Assembly: GCF_043951865.1 (NCBI RefSeq)
Contig: NZ_JBINJF010000012.1
Location: 1-64,000, forward strand
Length of the DNA stretch: 64,000 nucleotides
DNA from: JAMQKA01 sp043951865
GTDB lineage: Bacteria > Bacteroidota > Rhodothermia > Balneolales > Balneolaceae
Direction: 5' to 3'
Shown here: positions 1-9,525 of the stretch, in pieces
How the letters are laid out: the number at the start of each line of letters is the position of its first letter
Position numbering within the stretch: position 1 is the stretch's first letter
Translations under genes and position numbers: made by a program
Notes under the pieces: generated by a model
Told to the model about the DNA's origin: nothing
The model's input: only the letters and a program-made list of their open reading frames with translations
Database searches by the model: none

Positions 1-65
1 ACGGCCGTTAAGCCCTGCCGCGCCAATGGTACTGCCAGCAGGCGGAAGCGTAGGTCCTCGCCTCC
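1..65 (+). rRNA. rrf: 5S ribosomal RNA, 3' end (partial)
   Basis: The first 65 bases read as the 3' half of a 5S rRNA. They carry the conserved GTTAAGCCC block, then ATGGTACTG, then a GTAGGTC-CGCC ending, which is the usual order in helices II to V of bacterial 5S. The 5' part lies before the window. A T-rich run and a strong hairpin follow directly, as expected at the end of an rRNA operon. The exact 3' end cannot be fixed because the pairing 5' strand is missing. Confidence 0.75.
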
Positions 66-79
66 TCTTTTTTTTCCCC

Positions 80-116
80 ACGGCCCTCCGCCTCATACGC
101 GGAGGGCCGTTTGTAT
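80..116 (+). terminator. rRNA operon terminator hairpin
   Basis: A perfect 12-bp inverted repeat (80-91 with 99-110, 7-nt loop) is very GC-rich and is followed by TTTGTATT. It lies just downstream of the 5S 3' end, so it most likely ends the rRNA transcript. The U-run is imperfect. Confidence 0.65.
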
Positions 117-225
117 TGGGGACGGGCCCGAGACCAACCCGGCCGTTGAACTAGCTGCTTAAATGAAGGGTGATCCTGAAGAAATTTATTGAAAAGTTCT
201 ATCATCCACTGGACAGTTATATTCT

Positions 226-927
226 ATGAAGAAACTCACAGTGTTAACAGGTGCCGGAATGAGTGCCGATAGTGGCCTGCAAACTTTCCGTGGTTCCGAC
301 GGCCTGTGGGAAGGATATAATATACAGGAGGTGGCCACTGTCCAGGCGTGGGAGGAGGATCCTGAACGGGTCCTGGAATTTTATAATCAACGTAGAAGGC
401 AGATCTATGAAGTGGAACCAAATGAAGGGCATCGGGCTTTATCCAGACTGGAAAAGTATTTTGATGTTACGATTATAACGCAAAATGTTGACAACCTTCA
501 TGAAAGAGCAGGATCATCCCATGTATTGCATCTGCATGGGGAGCTCTCGAAGGTACGTAGTGTGGACGACCGTTTTCTTGTTTACGAAATTGGGAATGAA
601 GAAATTGAGTTGGGTGATACTGCTGAGGATGGAGCACAGCTTCGTCCCCATGTTGTTTGGTTTGGGGAGATGGTTCCTGAGATGGAGAAGGCGGCCCAAA
701 TAGTTTCCGAAACCGATATTTTAATTGTAATTGGCACTTCGCTGGTGGTTTATCCGGCAGCTGGACTGGTTGATTACGCCTCTCCCAGGATTCCCAAGTA
801 TATAATTGATCCCTCCCGCCCCGAGGTGACAACCTATAACGACTGGCAGCATATCGAAAAATCAGCCGCGGAGGGTACCCCGCAACTGGTGGAAAAACTG
901 TTGGAACAGCATGAATCTGAAAATTGA
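226..927 (+). CDS. cobB: Sir2-family NAD-dependent protein deacylase (CobB-like, zinc-less)
   Basis: Cytoplasmic NAD-dependent lysine deacylase of 233 aa. The NAD-binding GAGMSADSG (9-17) and TFRGSDGLW (20-28), the TQNVDNLH block (85-92) and the catalytic His104 in HLHGE are all present, followed by GTSLVVYPA. Tyr53 and Arg56 in FYNQRRR match the SIRT5/CobB pair that accepts acidic acyl groups, which suggests desuccinylase activity. The two CxxC zinc pairs of ordinary sirtuins are absent: after GEL the chain continues KVRSVDDRF and contains no cysteines. The gene stands alone after the rRNA operon, with the next gene 64 bp downstream. Confidence 0.9.
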   Translation: MKKLTVLTGAGMSADSGLQTFRGSDGLWEGYNIQEVATVQAWEEDPERVLEFYNQRRRQIYEVEPNEGHRALSRLEKYFDVTIITQNVDNLHERAGSSHVLHLHGELSKVRSVDDRFLVYEIGNEEIELGDTAEDGAQLRPHVVWFGEMVPEMEKAAQIVSETDILIVIGTSLVVYPAAGLVDYASPRIPKYIIDPSRPEVTTYNDWQHIEKSAAEGTPQLVEKLLEQHESEN

Positions 928-991
928 GCTTCAAAATTCTTATGTTCCATATCATTATCTGTAATAAGTTAACTGCAAAGTGAGAGGATCC

Positions 992-1900
992 ATGTCTAAC
1001 GCCAAGGCGTCAAAACAGGAGAAAGAGGTTTTAGAGACATATCTATTGCAATTCCTGAATCTTGAAAAAAGGTATCCCCTGTTACCCGGTATCCGTAATA
1101 CAGAAGCAATGGCGGGATTGTTGGGATTGGAAGAGCAGGAGCTGAAAGAAAATCGAACAAAGTTTGATCAAAATGCAAAAGAGGCGGCCCTGGAGCTCCT
1201 GGAAGAGGAAAATATAACCCGGTGGATTGATCAGTTGCCATTTGAAAGCGATGACACGATTGTTGCACTTGGAGATTCGATTACCGACGATCTTCAGGGC
1301 TGGTTCAGTATTTTTGGTTATGCCCTTGAAATGACGGTTCCAGAAGCAGATTTTACCTTTGTAAACAGCGGTGTTTCCTATGATACAACGACTGATGCCA
1401 TGCGTCGTCTCAACAGAGATTTAGTAGCTCATGAACCGGACTGGGTTATCGCTGCCCTCGGAACTTTTGATGCTGCCCGTATGAATTTAACCCCGGACCG
1501 TACGCTGGTTCCGTTGGCCGAGTATTGGGAAAATACCAATGCTATCGAAAATGTAGTGGCTGAATTGACAGATAATCCTATTATATGGATGAGCCCTCCG
1601 CCGGTACTTTCTGAAATGCTGGACGATTTCCGCCTGTTCGATTTTAATGTGTATATCGAAGACCTACTGAGGTACCGGGAGATTTTAAGTGGGAAAAAGG
1701 GATATATTGTAGATCCACGCGGAAACAGGATGGGTGAAGAGAAGCCGGAAGCCTGGAACTTCATGAATGATGGGTTACACCCGTCGCTTTCCGGTCACTC
1801 GAATACGGTCAGAGAACTGATAAAAGTACTTGCCAAAACGGACGAGGTAGAGGGATCGAGCTTTGATCCTCCCCGTGACTATGATCTCAACGATCAGTAA
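992..1900 (+). CDS. SGNH/GDSL-family hydrolase
   Basis: Predicted serine esterase or lipase-type hydrolase of 302 aa without a signal peptide. Block I is GDSIT with nucleophile Ser96, and block V is DGLHPS with Asp260 and His263. Block II Gly is in NSGVS. Block III, usually GxND, reads GTFD, so the oxyanion-hole Asn is replaced by Phe. About 85 residues precede the GDS block, making a helical N-terminal extension. ATG 992 is preferred because GAGAGG lies 4 bp upstream; an in-frame GTG at 980 would add four residues. The substrate cannot be inferred. The stop codon abuts the stop of the convergent gene. Confidence 0.8.
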   Translation: MSNAKASKQEKEVLETYLLQFLNLEKRYPLLPGIRNTEAMAGLLGLEEQELKENRTKFDQNAKEAALELLEEENITRWIDQLPFESDDTIVALGDSITDDLQGWFSIFGYALEMTVPEADFTFVNSGVSYDTTTDAMRRLNRDLVAHEPDWVIAALGTFDAARMNLTPDRTLVPLAEYWENTNAIENVVAELTDNPIIWMSPPPVLSEMLDDFRLFDFNVYIEDLLRYREILSGKKGYIVDPRGNRMGEEKPEAWNFMNDGLHPSLSGHSNTVRELIKVLAKTDEVEGSSFDPPRDYDLNDQ

Positions 1901-2581
1901 TTATAGCTGAATCTGCAGATTTACAAAATCAATTGCTGTGGCAACTCGTATTGATATGTCATCGTTATCCATTTCCGGCAGTTTATAGGCTGAGGGACTG
2001 ATCAGCCCGATGAGGTAGCCCGATTGGTTATCACGGATGGTAAGCAGTCCACTGCGGGGCGGCGCTGCTCCCGAAGCCGATGACTGAAAATCTCCGGCAC
2101 GTTCAGCAAGCACAAAAGCATCGACAAGTCCAAAGCCAAATCCGGCCCAGGCGCCAATCCCGGCTCCATACTGAAGCCCCTCTTCAATTGACCGATTGGC
2201 AATAAGATTGAAGGAGGTCGCGATAACAGCCCCGCCGGCCGCCCCGTAAAAGGTATCCAGCAATACCAGAATTGTTGAGTTGTCACCGTCATTGAAGGTC
2301 CCCGAAACGTAGTACTGCTGTCCTTTTGAAGCTTCTGAGATGTCGTATATTCCAACCGTCAGGCCGTAAAGCGTCCCGCCACCAAGTCCCACCCTCAAGG
2401 GATCAAAATCATTTGAGTTTTGCAGGGCCATGGTGGCACCTCCCAGAATGGTACCATTTACTGCACCGTTCAGGGTATTGCCGCCGAGCAGCTTAATGGT
2501 TTGAGCCTGTGGAGAAGCTACGTTAAAAAAAGCGGCCAATAAAAATGTGAAAACAGAAATCAGCAGATGGTTATTTTTCAC
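1901..2581 (-). CDS. Exported glycine-rich protein of unknown function
   Basis: I do not recognise this 226-aa protein. It starts with a clear signal peptide (a hydrophobic stretch to about residue 20, then ASPQAQ, a likely signal peptidase I site). The mature part has several Gly/Ala-rich stretches (LGGNTLNGAVNGTILGGAT, YGAGIGAWAGFGFG) that look like glycine-zipper or weak membrane segments, and ends in IDFVNLQIQL, which resembles a beta strand of an outer-membrane protein. It converges on the SGNH hydrolase with no intergenic base. Confidence 0.65.
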   Translation of the reverse strand: MKNNHLLISVFTFLLAAFFNVASPQAQTIKLLGGNTLNGAVNGTILGGATMALQNSNDFDPLRVGLGGGTLYGLTVGIYDISEASKGQQYYVSGTFNDGDNSTILVLLDTFYGAAGGAVIATSFNLIANRSIEEGLQYGAGIGAWAGFGFGLVDAFVLAERAGDFQSSASGAAPPRSGLLTIRDNQSGYLIGLISPSAYKLPEMDNDDISIRVATAIDFVNLQIQL

Positions 2582-2682
2582 GACTCTGATTCATTAATTT
2601 GATGCGTTAAATAATGTGGTCAAAGGTAGTAAATATGGACCTTCATTCCCATTTTTTGAACTTTGTGGTGAAGGACTTCTAG

Positions 2683-3372
2683 TCAGCCTGGATCAGAAAG
2701 GGCAACAGGTAGTACCTTCCCGTTATAATAAGTTGCTCCATTCACGGCAAAATCGGCGAGATAGCTGCCCATCTGCGTGGCGTTAACCGGGGCTTCAAAA
2801 TCGGGAAAAGCGGCGTTGAACATTTCTGTTTCAACGGCACCCAGGCAAAGGGCATTGGCACTTATGTCGCGGTCTGCCAGTTCTGCCGAAAGGCACTCTG
2901 TCAATGTAACCAGTGCGCCCTTGGCAACGCTGTACGCCGAAAGTCCCGGAAACTTTGAACTGCCCTGGAATCCTCCCATGCTGCTGATGTTGACGATATG
3001 GGAACCCGCGGAAAGTAGAGGCAGTACCGACTTGGTTAACCGAACGGCCGAAAACAGGTTCACCTCAATCATCTTTTGCCAATCATGGATGGTCAATTCT
3101 TCAAACGATCTGTTGACAAGCCCTCCCGCGTTGTTGATCAAAACGTCTACGCCGGCAAAGGTACTGGTGATCTGTTCCGACAAGTGATCGACACTTTCTT
3201 CGTCAGTAAGATCGGCGGTAAACGTGCTGATTTTACCCGGCACTTCTTGTGCCAGTTGAGTGAGCGGTTCCGCGCTGCGGGCTGTGCCAATGACCGAGTG
3301 ACCCGCCGTGGCTAATTCCTTAACGGTGGCATAGCCAATACCCCGGCTGGCGCCTGTAACAACGATATTCAT
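2683..3372 (-). CDS. Short-chain dehydrogenase/reductase
   Basis: NAD(P)-dependent oxidoreductase of the classical SDR family, 229 aa, cytoplasmic. The Rossmann motif TGASRGIG (6-13), NNAG (80-83), catalytic Ser130/131 and the YSVAK pair Tyr147/Lys151 are all present. The Arg after TGAS and Arg32 suggest NADP(H) preference. It is monocistronic with about 100 bp on its downstream side. The substrate cannot be named from sequence; the short C-terminus after the EMFNAAF substrate loop suggests a small or general carbonyl substrate. Confidence 0.85.
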   Translation of the reverse strand: MNIVVTGASRGIGYATVKELATAGHSVIGTARSAEPLTQLAQEVPGKISTFTADLTDEESVDHLSEQITSTFAGVDVLINNAGGLVNRSFEELTIHDWQKMIEVNLFSAVRLTKSVLPLLSAGSHIVNISSMGGFQGSSKFPGLSAYSVAKGALVTLTECLSAELADRDISANALCLGAVETEMFNAAFPDFEAPVNATQMGSYLADFAVNGATYYNGKVLPVALSDPG

Positions 3373-3661
3373 AGATTAATGTTTGCTAAAATTGGAAATC
3401 CGAATGTAATAAAGAACGTTGAAAAAGGATGTTCTCATTTCTTTCACCTTGACGAATATAAAACCAAAGTACAGAGCATAGATATAAAGATTTAAAATGT
3501 AAAAGTTTTTTGGTGGAAAATGGAAGTATCAGAATTTGCCGTAAAGTTAACAGGGATTTTTCTGGTAAAAAAATAATCTTGACATGCCGGTGATGCCTTC
3601 TTGGTTTAAAAGGGTAAATTAAAGATATTGGCTTACTAAAAAGCCAGTAGAAAATAAAAAT

Positions 3662-4798
3662 GTGAAACGCCTGATGAGCAAGTGCCCGCTTGTGCCCTCA
3701 CATATACAACATTTGATTCCCTATAAACCGGGAAAAACCGTGGAGGAGATTAAAAAAAACTATGATCCTCCGCGGATCTCAAAACTGGCGTCAAATGAGA
3801 ACCGGCTGGGCTGCAGCAAGAACGTATGGCCTGTAGTGGAAAAAGCGTTCAACGGGATCAACAATTATCCTGATCCAGTTGCCCGGAAACTCAGGGCAAA
3901 AATCGCCGAACGCAACGGAATCGTTCCCGAAAATGTCATACTGGGATACGGATCTGAAAGTCTCATCGCGAACCTGTGCCGCACGTTTTTTGGAGAAGAT
4001 GAAGCCGCGCTCACATCTGAGCATACGTTTGCCAATTTTTATGTTTATGCCAACGTAGAAAATGTTCCTTGCCGCAAAGTTTCGCAAACCAATGATTACC
4101 GATTCGATCTCCCCGCCATTGCCGGAGCCATTACCGGGCAAACCAAGCTGATCTATATTGCCAATCCCAATAATCCCACCGGCACCTATATTTCAAAAAA
4201 GGAGTTTGAGACATTTATGCAGCAAGTTCCGGATGACATCCTGGTGGTAATGGATGAGGCCTACTATGAATATGCCCGGATCCGTGATGACTATCCGGAC
4301 TCGCTGGATTACGATTTCGATAACCTGCTTACGCTCCGAACCTTCTCCAAGGCGTACGGTCTCGCGGGATTCCGTATTGGGTATGGAATTGGCCATCGGA
4401 ATCTGATCGACATGATGTTAAAAACAAAGCTTACATTTGAGGCTACTGCGCTGGCTCAGGTCGCTGCATCTGCAGCCTTCGATGATAGCGCATTCCTGGA
4501 AAAGAGCAGGGAAATGGTGGAGCAAGGCAAACGTCGGCTCTACTCCATATTTGACCGCTATGGTATATCCTATCTCCCTTCCGTCGCAAACTTTGTGATG
4601 ATGGTATTGCCTGATGAACGAACCGCCCGGAACTTTACACTTGAGATGCTGAAAAAGGGAGTAATTGTGCGGCGGCTGGCAGGATTTGGACTTCCGAACT
4701 GTATTCGGGTTACGCTGGGGAGAAAAGAAGAGGTAGACCATTTTGAAGACAGCTTTCTGGATCTGTTCGACAAGATATTTTTAAAAAACAGTATGTGA
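3662..4798 (+). CDS. HisC-like pyridoxal-phosphate aminotransferase
   Basis: Fold-type I PLP aminotransferase of the histidinol-phosphate/aromatic group, 378 aa. It shows SNENRLG near the N-terminus, NPNNPTG, and the Schiff-base Lys230 in TFSKAYGLAGFRIGYG. It is a second HisC homolog: the his operon at 55-60 kb has its own. Being outside that operon, it may act on aromatic or other amino-acid substrates rather than histidinol phosphate. The open frame starts at GTG 3662; ATG 3674 is an equally likely start. A long AT-rich upstream gap suggests its own promoter. Confidence 0.82.
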   Translation: MKRLMSKCPLVPSHIQHLIPYKPGKTVEEIKKNYDPPRISKLASNENRLGCSKNVWPVVEKAFNGINNYPDPVARKLRAKIAERNGIVPENVILGYGSESLIANLCRTFFGEDEAALTSEHTFANFYVYANVENVPCRKVSQTNDYRFDLPAIAGAITGQTKLIYIANPNNPTGTYISKKEFETFMQQVPDDILVVMDEAYYEYARIRDDYPDSLDYDFDNLLTLRTFSKAYGLAGFRIGYGIGHRNLIDMMLKTKLTFEATALAQVAASAAFDDSAFLEKSREMVEQGKRRLYSIFDRYGISYLPSVANFVMMVLPDERTARNFTLEMLKKGVIVRRLAGFGLPNCIRVTLGRKEEVDHFEDSFLDLFDKIFLKNSM

Positions 4799-4866
4799 TA
4801 CATTCTGCAACGGTATTGGGAATAGCGGAATTTTTGCAACAAGAAAACAGAGAATTGGCGGAACTG

Positions 4867-4887
4867 CCCGGAACGGGGTATTTTTTG
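4867..4887 (+). terminator. Possible rho-independent terminator after the HisC-like gene
   Basis: A short CCCG-GAA-CGGG hairpin is followed by a run of six T, 70 bases after the stop codon. The stem is only 4 bp, so it is weak. Confidence 0.3.
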
Positions 4888-5073
4888 GTAAAAATCAGGT
4901 AACATAAAAATCTGCGTGGCGTTTTATTAGGATTCCTGCCGACATTAAATTATCCTTAGTATCTGATATACGATGGCTTTTTATCTCCCATATCGATACA
5001 CTGATTGTGCTCTTTTCATACTCATATAACCCCCACTTTCAGGGTCTATTTTTAGCTTGAAGCTCCTGTTTGC

Positions 5074-6906
5074 ATGAAATTAAGTACCAAGCTTATACTG
5101 AGTTTTAGCTTTGTAGCGTTATTGCTGGCCGGGATCGGACTCTTTTCTCAGTACTACAACCAGCAGATTAAAGATCAGCTTGTCGAAGAGAGCGAACAGG
5201 CAGTTCTTGAGCTGAACTACTCCGGGGAGATGGGGTTAAAGCTGTACCACAGCCTGCTGAATGCCCAGTATTTCCTGGATAAACGGTATAATCAGAGTAT
5301 CCGGATTGATACCTCCAATTTTCAAATTCGGGCGGAAACGGCAAGCAAAGAGGTAAAGGGTTCACTCGAGGATTTTAGCATCCGCCTGGATTCCGCCCAG
5401 CATATTTTAGAAAGCCACATGGCGGCCGTAGACGAACACCACAAAGACCATGAGGAGCTGCTGGAGGTTTTGTATAGCCTGGAAAACCGATTTAATATCT
5501 ATCGGTCACTTATAACCGAGCTTTTTAATTTGGCCTCAGTAAGCTTCGAGGATGGCAGAGAATTTTTGAGTGTTACCGTGGAGCCCTATTTCCGGTCCAA
5601 CCTGATTCCCCTGATTGAGCAGGTTCGGGTCTTGAGTCGCCAAAATATGGACCAGCAGATTACCATGCTTAATTCCAGGCTGGAGTTTGTCGGACAAATG
5701 CTGGCGATAGCCACCATCGGTACCTTGTTGATTTCCATCGCCCTGGCGTTTTACCTGTACCAGTCTATTGCTACCCCGCTGCAAAAATTGAGTCAAACAG
5801 CGAAACGGATCGGCGAAGGTCGCCTCGGCGAGCGGATCAGGATAGATTCAAATGATGAGATCGGTGCACTGGCGGCCGAATTCAACCGCATGGCAGAGAA
5901 TCTAAGCAAAATAACGTTTTCCAAGGAATACGTTGACAATATTATTGAATCCATGGCGGATGCATTGGTTGTAACGGACAGTGACTACCGTATCCGGAGA
6001 GTCAATTCGGCCACGCGGGTTATGCTTGGGTATGCAGAAGAGGAGCTAATAGGTCAGCCGCTTGATATGTTGTTTAACCAGGAAGAGCAGGAACGGATAA
6101 AAGGCATCAAGACTGACAAGGAAATAGATAGTTTTGAGATAGCATACGTTACAAAAGGGGGCGATACGGTACCGGTCAATTTTTCCAAGGCGGTTATGCT
6201 CAACGCAGATGGTTCAATGAAGGGACTTGTCTGTCTTGCCAGCGATATCACCGATCGCAAAGAAGCCGAGCGACAGGTAAAAAAATCCCTGAAGGAAAAA
6301 GAAATTTTGCTGGCGGAGATCCATCACCGCGTAAAAAACAATCTTGCCGTCATATCGGGGATGTTGCAGATGCAGATCTGGGAAACCGATAACGAGGCGG
6401 CGGAAACCGTCCTCCGGGACAGCCAGCTGCGGGTGCAGTCTATCGCGCTTGTACATGAAAAACTGTACCAGTCGGAAAACCTGTCATATATTGAATTTGA
6501 CAAATATATCCGCGACCTGTTGCAGGCTATCGGCAGCACTTATGTCAATGACGAGCGCGATATTTCAATTGAGACCAGCCTGGAAACTGTGGCGCTCAAT
6601 ATCAACCAGGCGATCCCCTGTTCCCTACTGATAAATGAATTAGTGGTGAACGCTTATAAACACGCCTTCAGTTCGAATGGAAAAGGGAAAATATCGATCG
6701 ACATAAAGAAGCGGGGGGGTAAAGTATTTGTGCTGGTCAGCGACAACGGCAGCGGTTTTCCCGAAGAGTTCACTCACGAGGCAAAAGAGAGTCTCGGGAT
6801 GTCGATTATAAATACACTTGTAAAACAGCTGGATGCCGAAATTGAGATATATAACAGCAATGGGGCCAATATCGAGTTTAATTTTGTTCCTGAGGAGGTC
6901 GTTTAG
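5074..6906 (+). CDS. Membrane sensor histidine kinase (HAMP-PAS-HisKA_2)
   Basis: 610-aa inner-membrane sensor kinase. Order: TM1 (about 8-28), a roughly 180-residue helical periplasmic region, TM2 (about 209-229), HAMP (230-283), PAS (about 286-395), a HisKA_2-type H-box EIHHRVKNNLAV with tandem His417/His418, then an N-box with NELVVNAYKH and a G-box DNGSGFP. The HisKA_2 H-box usually pairs with output systems separate from OmpR-type regulators. No response regulator is adjacent and both flanks are unrelated, so it is an orphan kinase. The sensed signal is unknown. Confidence 0.9.
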   Translation: MKLSTKLILSFSFVALLLAGIGLFSQYYNQQIKDQLVEESEQAVLELNYSGEMGLKLYHSLLNAQYFLDKRYNQSIRIDTSNFQIRAETASKEVKGSLEDFSIRLDSAQHILESHMAAVDEHHKDHEELLEVLYSLENRFNIYRSLITELFNLASVSFEDGREFLSVTVEPYFRSNLIPLIEQVRVLSRQNMDQQITMLNSRLEFVGQMLAIATIGTLLISIALAFYLYQSIATPLQKLSQTAKRIGEGRLGERIRIDSNDEIGALAAEFNRMAENLSKITFSKEYVDNIIESMADALVVTDSDYRIRRVNSATRVMLGYAEEELIGQPLDMLFNQEEQERIKGIKTDKEIDSFEIAYVTKGGDTVPVNFSKAVMLNADGSMKGLVCLASDITDRKEAERQVKKSLKEKEILLAEIHHRVKNNLAVISGMLQMQIWETDNEAAETVLRDSQLRVQSIALVHEKLYQSENLSYIEFDKYIRDLLQAIGSTYVNDERDISIETSLETVALNINQAIPCSLLINELVVNAYKHAFSSNGKGKISIDIKKRGGKVFVLVSDNGSGFPEEFTHEAKESLGMSIINTLVKQLDAEIEIYNSNGANIEFNFVPEEVV

Positions 6907-6966
6907 TCCGGGGGGCGGAAAGGTAAACTTCTGGAAACGTGGTACGATTATGTTATGCGGACTAAA

Positions 6967-7674
6967 TTACATATTTCCTGAAAGGTAGGCCTGGCGCTTT
7001 TCCTCCGGGAACTTTTCAATGGCGTAGCGCAACAGGGTACGGGGCAGTTCCCGGTATCGGTTTTCCTTCAGGAATTGTTCTTCAACTTTAATATCGATAT
7101 GGCCGATCTCCCGCAACATCCACCCGACCGCTTTTTGGATCAGATCATGGGTATCATCGCGTAATATGCGGGCAATGTTCAGGGCATCCTCAAAATCGCC
7201 CTTCCTGATGAAATGCATGCAGCTTATCATGGCGATACGCCGTCTCCAAAGGTTGTTCGATTTTGCAAGTCGATATAATATCGACCGATCCCGCTGTTCC
7301 AGGTAGGGACCCATAATTTTTGGTGCGGAGCTGTCTACCAGGTCCCAGTTGTTGACCTGTTCAAGGTTTCGCAGGTAGCACCGGTAGATCGCTTCCCGTT
7401 TCTGATTCCCGCCCTTTTCAAACTTGTAAACCAAAATGAACAGCGCTGTCAACCGCTCTTCGTGGAATTCGGATTGCAGAAGCCGTTCTGTCTCTTCCAT
7501 GGGCAATGTTTGGTGGGATCGTGCAATTTTTCGTTGGAGGGGAACCCGCAACCCGAGGAATCGATCCCCTTCACCATATTCTCCCGGTCCCGTTTTGAAG
7601 AAGCGTCGGGAATGTTCAGCAACACTCTGGTCCGCTTGAGCTCTCAGTTTACTCTGTACTGTTTTGCAGTCCAT
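6967..7674 (-). CDS. AlkD-like DNA alkylation repair glycosylase
   Basis: HEAT-repeat DNA glycosylase-like protein of 235 aa, cytoplasmic, predicted to excise N3/N7-alkylated purines. The family-specific QVNNWDLVD block is intact, with Trp110 and Asp114 matching the AlkD residues that hold the lesion backbone; the Arg cluster 144-146 in LWRRRIAM matches the third AlkD site residue. The whole chain is alpha-helical. It converges with the histidine kinase gene, is monocistronic, and ends a few bases after a frame rich in charged residues typical for the family C-terminus. Confidence 0.88.
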   Translation of the reverse strand: MDCKTVQSKLRAQADQSVAEHSRRFFKTGPGEYGEGDRFLGLRVPLQRKIARSHQTLPMEETERLLQSEFHEERLTALFILVYKFEKGGNQKREAIYRCYLRNLEQVNNWDLVDSSAPKIMGPYLEQRDRSILYRLAKSNNLWRRRIAMISCMHFIRKGDFEDALNIARILRDDTHDLIQKAVGWMLREIGHIDIKVEEQFLKENRYRELPRTLLRYAIEKFPEEKRQAYLSGNM

Positions 7675-7955
7675 GAAGGTGAAGGGGTTGCTGGATTGTC
7701 AGAACCGGTAATAACAGTTACTCGGTTGATATTACGTTTATAATGACTCTAAGGCGTTTACCAGTTGCCAACCTATTTTAGTCCTGTATCAAATCTAATG
7801 CCATGCCAGGTTTATCCTCCTGTTCTCCTGCTCAAGGGAGGAAGGCAGCTTATAAATGGGGCTTACCGCTTTGGACAGGGTCCCCAAAGCACTCCTCGAA
7901 CATGAAAATACAGGGATATTGAACCTTTGCGAAAAGAAAACCGAGCGCCTCAAGG

Positions 7956-9332
7956 TCACTCTTCCGCATTCAGGCCGGGAATTTCGATCTCCAGTTCGTT
8001 TGCCCGTTGTCTCATCTCACTCCCGATTTCTTCGACGATCTGGGGAAAGTCTTCCGCGCGATTAAACCGTTCGCCGGGATCATTTTGCAAGTCAAAAAGC
8101 TGCGGATCATCCTCCACCAGCCGCAGTTTCCATTTCCCTTTTCGCATCGCCTCAAGCCGATCGCGTAAAATATAGAGATACTCATCACGGGGAGAACGGT
8201 CTTCCTCTCCCCGCAGGAAAGGCATGATGTTGTAACCGTCAACCGGGTGTTCGGGCAGCTCGCCGCCCCCCACCTCAATCAGCGTTCGGTAGATATCGGG
8301 ACTTGCCACAAGTTCGTCGGTTGCCGGTTGTGCCGGAATGCCGGCCGGCCAACGTATCAGGGCGGGAACCCGTGCCCCTCCTTCATAGGTGGTCGCTTTC
8401 GATTGTCGAAGCAGTCCCGGCGTGCCCTGATGCCACGGTTTGTTGCCCTCCTGCAGCATGCGATCCGGCAGGTTCAGCCAGGGACCATTGTCGGAGGCAA
8501 AGAATACGATGGTGTTTTCTGCAACGCCCTGCTTTTCCAGGGCAGCCAGAACCTGGCCAACACTCCAGTCGATCGTTTCGATGACATCACCATAAAAGCC
8601 GCCGCCGGACTGCCCCCGGAAACGCTCGGCCGTGTGGATCGGAAGGTGGGGCATGTTATAGGCAAGGTAGAAGAAAAAGGGCTTTTCATCTTCGGAGCTG
8701 GCATCAATAAAGCTGACAGCCTCCTCGGTATACCGGGTCGTCAGGGTTTGCTGATTGATCGGGTGCTCCACAATGGTCGTATCGCGATAAAGCGCCAGGG
8801 GTTCCTCGGTTTGTACCCACGGCTTGCGATAGTCGTTGGAGTAGGGCAGTCCAAACCAGGAATCAAATCCCTGGTTTGGCGGCAGAAATGTTGACTCTTT
8901 ATAGCCCAAATGCCATTTGCCGGCCATGCCGGTGGAATATCCGGCATTCTTGAGCGCTTCAGCCAGTGTTAACTCATCATCAGGCAAGCCACCCGTTCCA
9001 TCGGAGCCCGTGCCGCCGCCGAATTCCACCCGTGGCATATAACGACCAGTAATCAGCTGGGTACGGGAAGGGACGCACCAGGACCCGGTTACGAAAGAGG
9101 TAAACCGGACTCCCTGCTCCACGAGGCGGTCAATATTTGGAGTGTGTATTGTTGGATGTCCATAGCTGCTCAAATCCCCGTACCCCATATCATCGGCAAA
9201 GAGAATAACGATATTGGGAGGTGAGGTACCGGTGGATTCTGTCTGGGTATTGTTACAACCCCATGAAGCAATGAGAGTGATGGCAAAGATCAGATGGATG
9301 GCCTGTCGTCGAATTTGGAGCCCTGATTTCAT
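7956..9332 (-). CDS. Lipoprotein sulfatase (arylsulfatase family)
   Basis: 458-aa exported sulfatase. The lipobox IASWGC places the lipidated Cys at 26. ILFADDMGYGDL supplies the metal-binding Asp47/Asp48, and the CxPxR signature CVPSRTQLITGR places the formylglycine precursor at Cys86. The Cys type needs an FGE or an anaerobic maturase, neither of which is in the window. The substrate is unknown; GALNS-like architecture and the nearby glycan enzymes suggest sulfated polysaccharide. Usual companions (SusCD, sulfatase clusters) are absent, so it is a solitary gene. Confidence 0.9.
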   Translation of the reverse strand: MKSGLQIRRQAIHLIFAITLIASWGCNNTQTESTGTSPPNIVILFADDMGYGDLSSYGHPTIHTPNIDRLVEQGVRFTSFVTGSWCVPSRTQLITGRYMPRVEFGGGTGSDGTGGLPDDELTLAEALKNAGYSTGMAGKWHLGYKESTFLPPNQGFDSWFGLPYSNDYRKPWVQTEEPLALYRDTTIVEHPINQQTLTTRYTEEAVSFIDASSEDEKPFFFYLAYNMPHLPIHTAERFRGQSGGGFYGDVIETIDWSVGQVLAALEKQGVAENTIVFFASDNGPWLNLPDRMLQEGNKPWHQGTPGLLRQSKATTYEGGARVPALIRWPAGIPAQPATDELVASPDIYRTLIEVGGGELPEHPVDGYNIMPFLRGEEDRSPRDEYLYILRDRLEAMRKGKWKLRLVEDDPQLFDLQNDPGERFNRAEDFPQIVEEIGSEMRQRANELEIEIPGLNAEE

Positions 9333-9525
9333 AATCGATTATCCCTGTTTTAGCTTAACATTACCTTTTTGCAAGTCTTTCCCCTGACTTTTGATCTAAA
9401 ATAGCCATTCAAACTGAAACCGCAATGGCAATGAGCTTTAATATTTAATATACAGCTGGAAAACCCTGGCGGGAATACCAAGTGTAATCGGTAGTGCGCG
9501 TTGGCCGCATGTCTAGTTGCTAAAG

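Noticed and set aside
8..205. 65-codon minus-strand frame at the window start
   Set aside because: It overlaps the 5S rRNA end and the terminator hairpin; it is a shadow.
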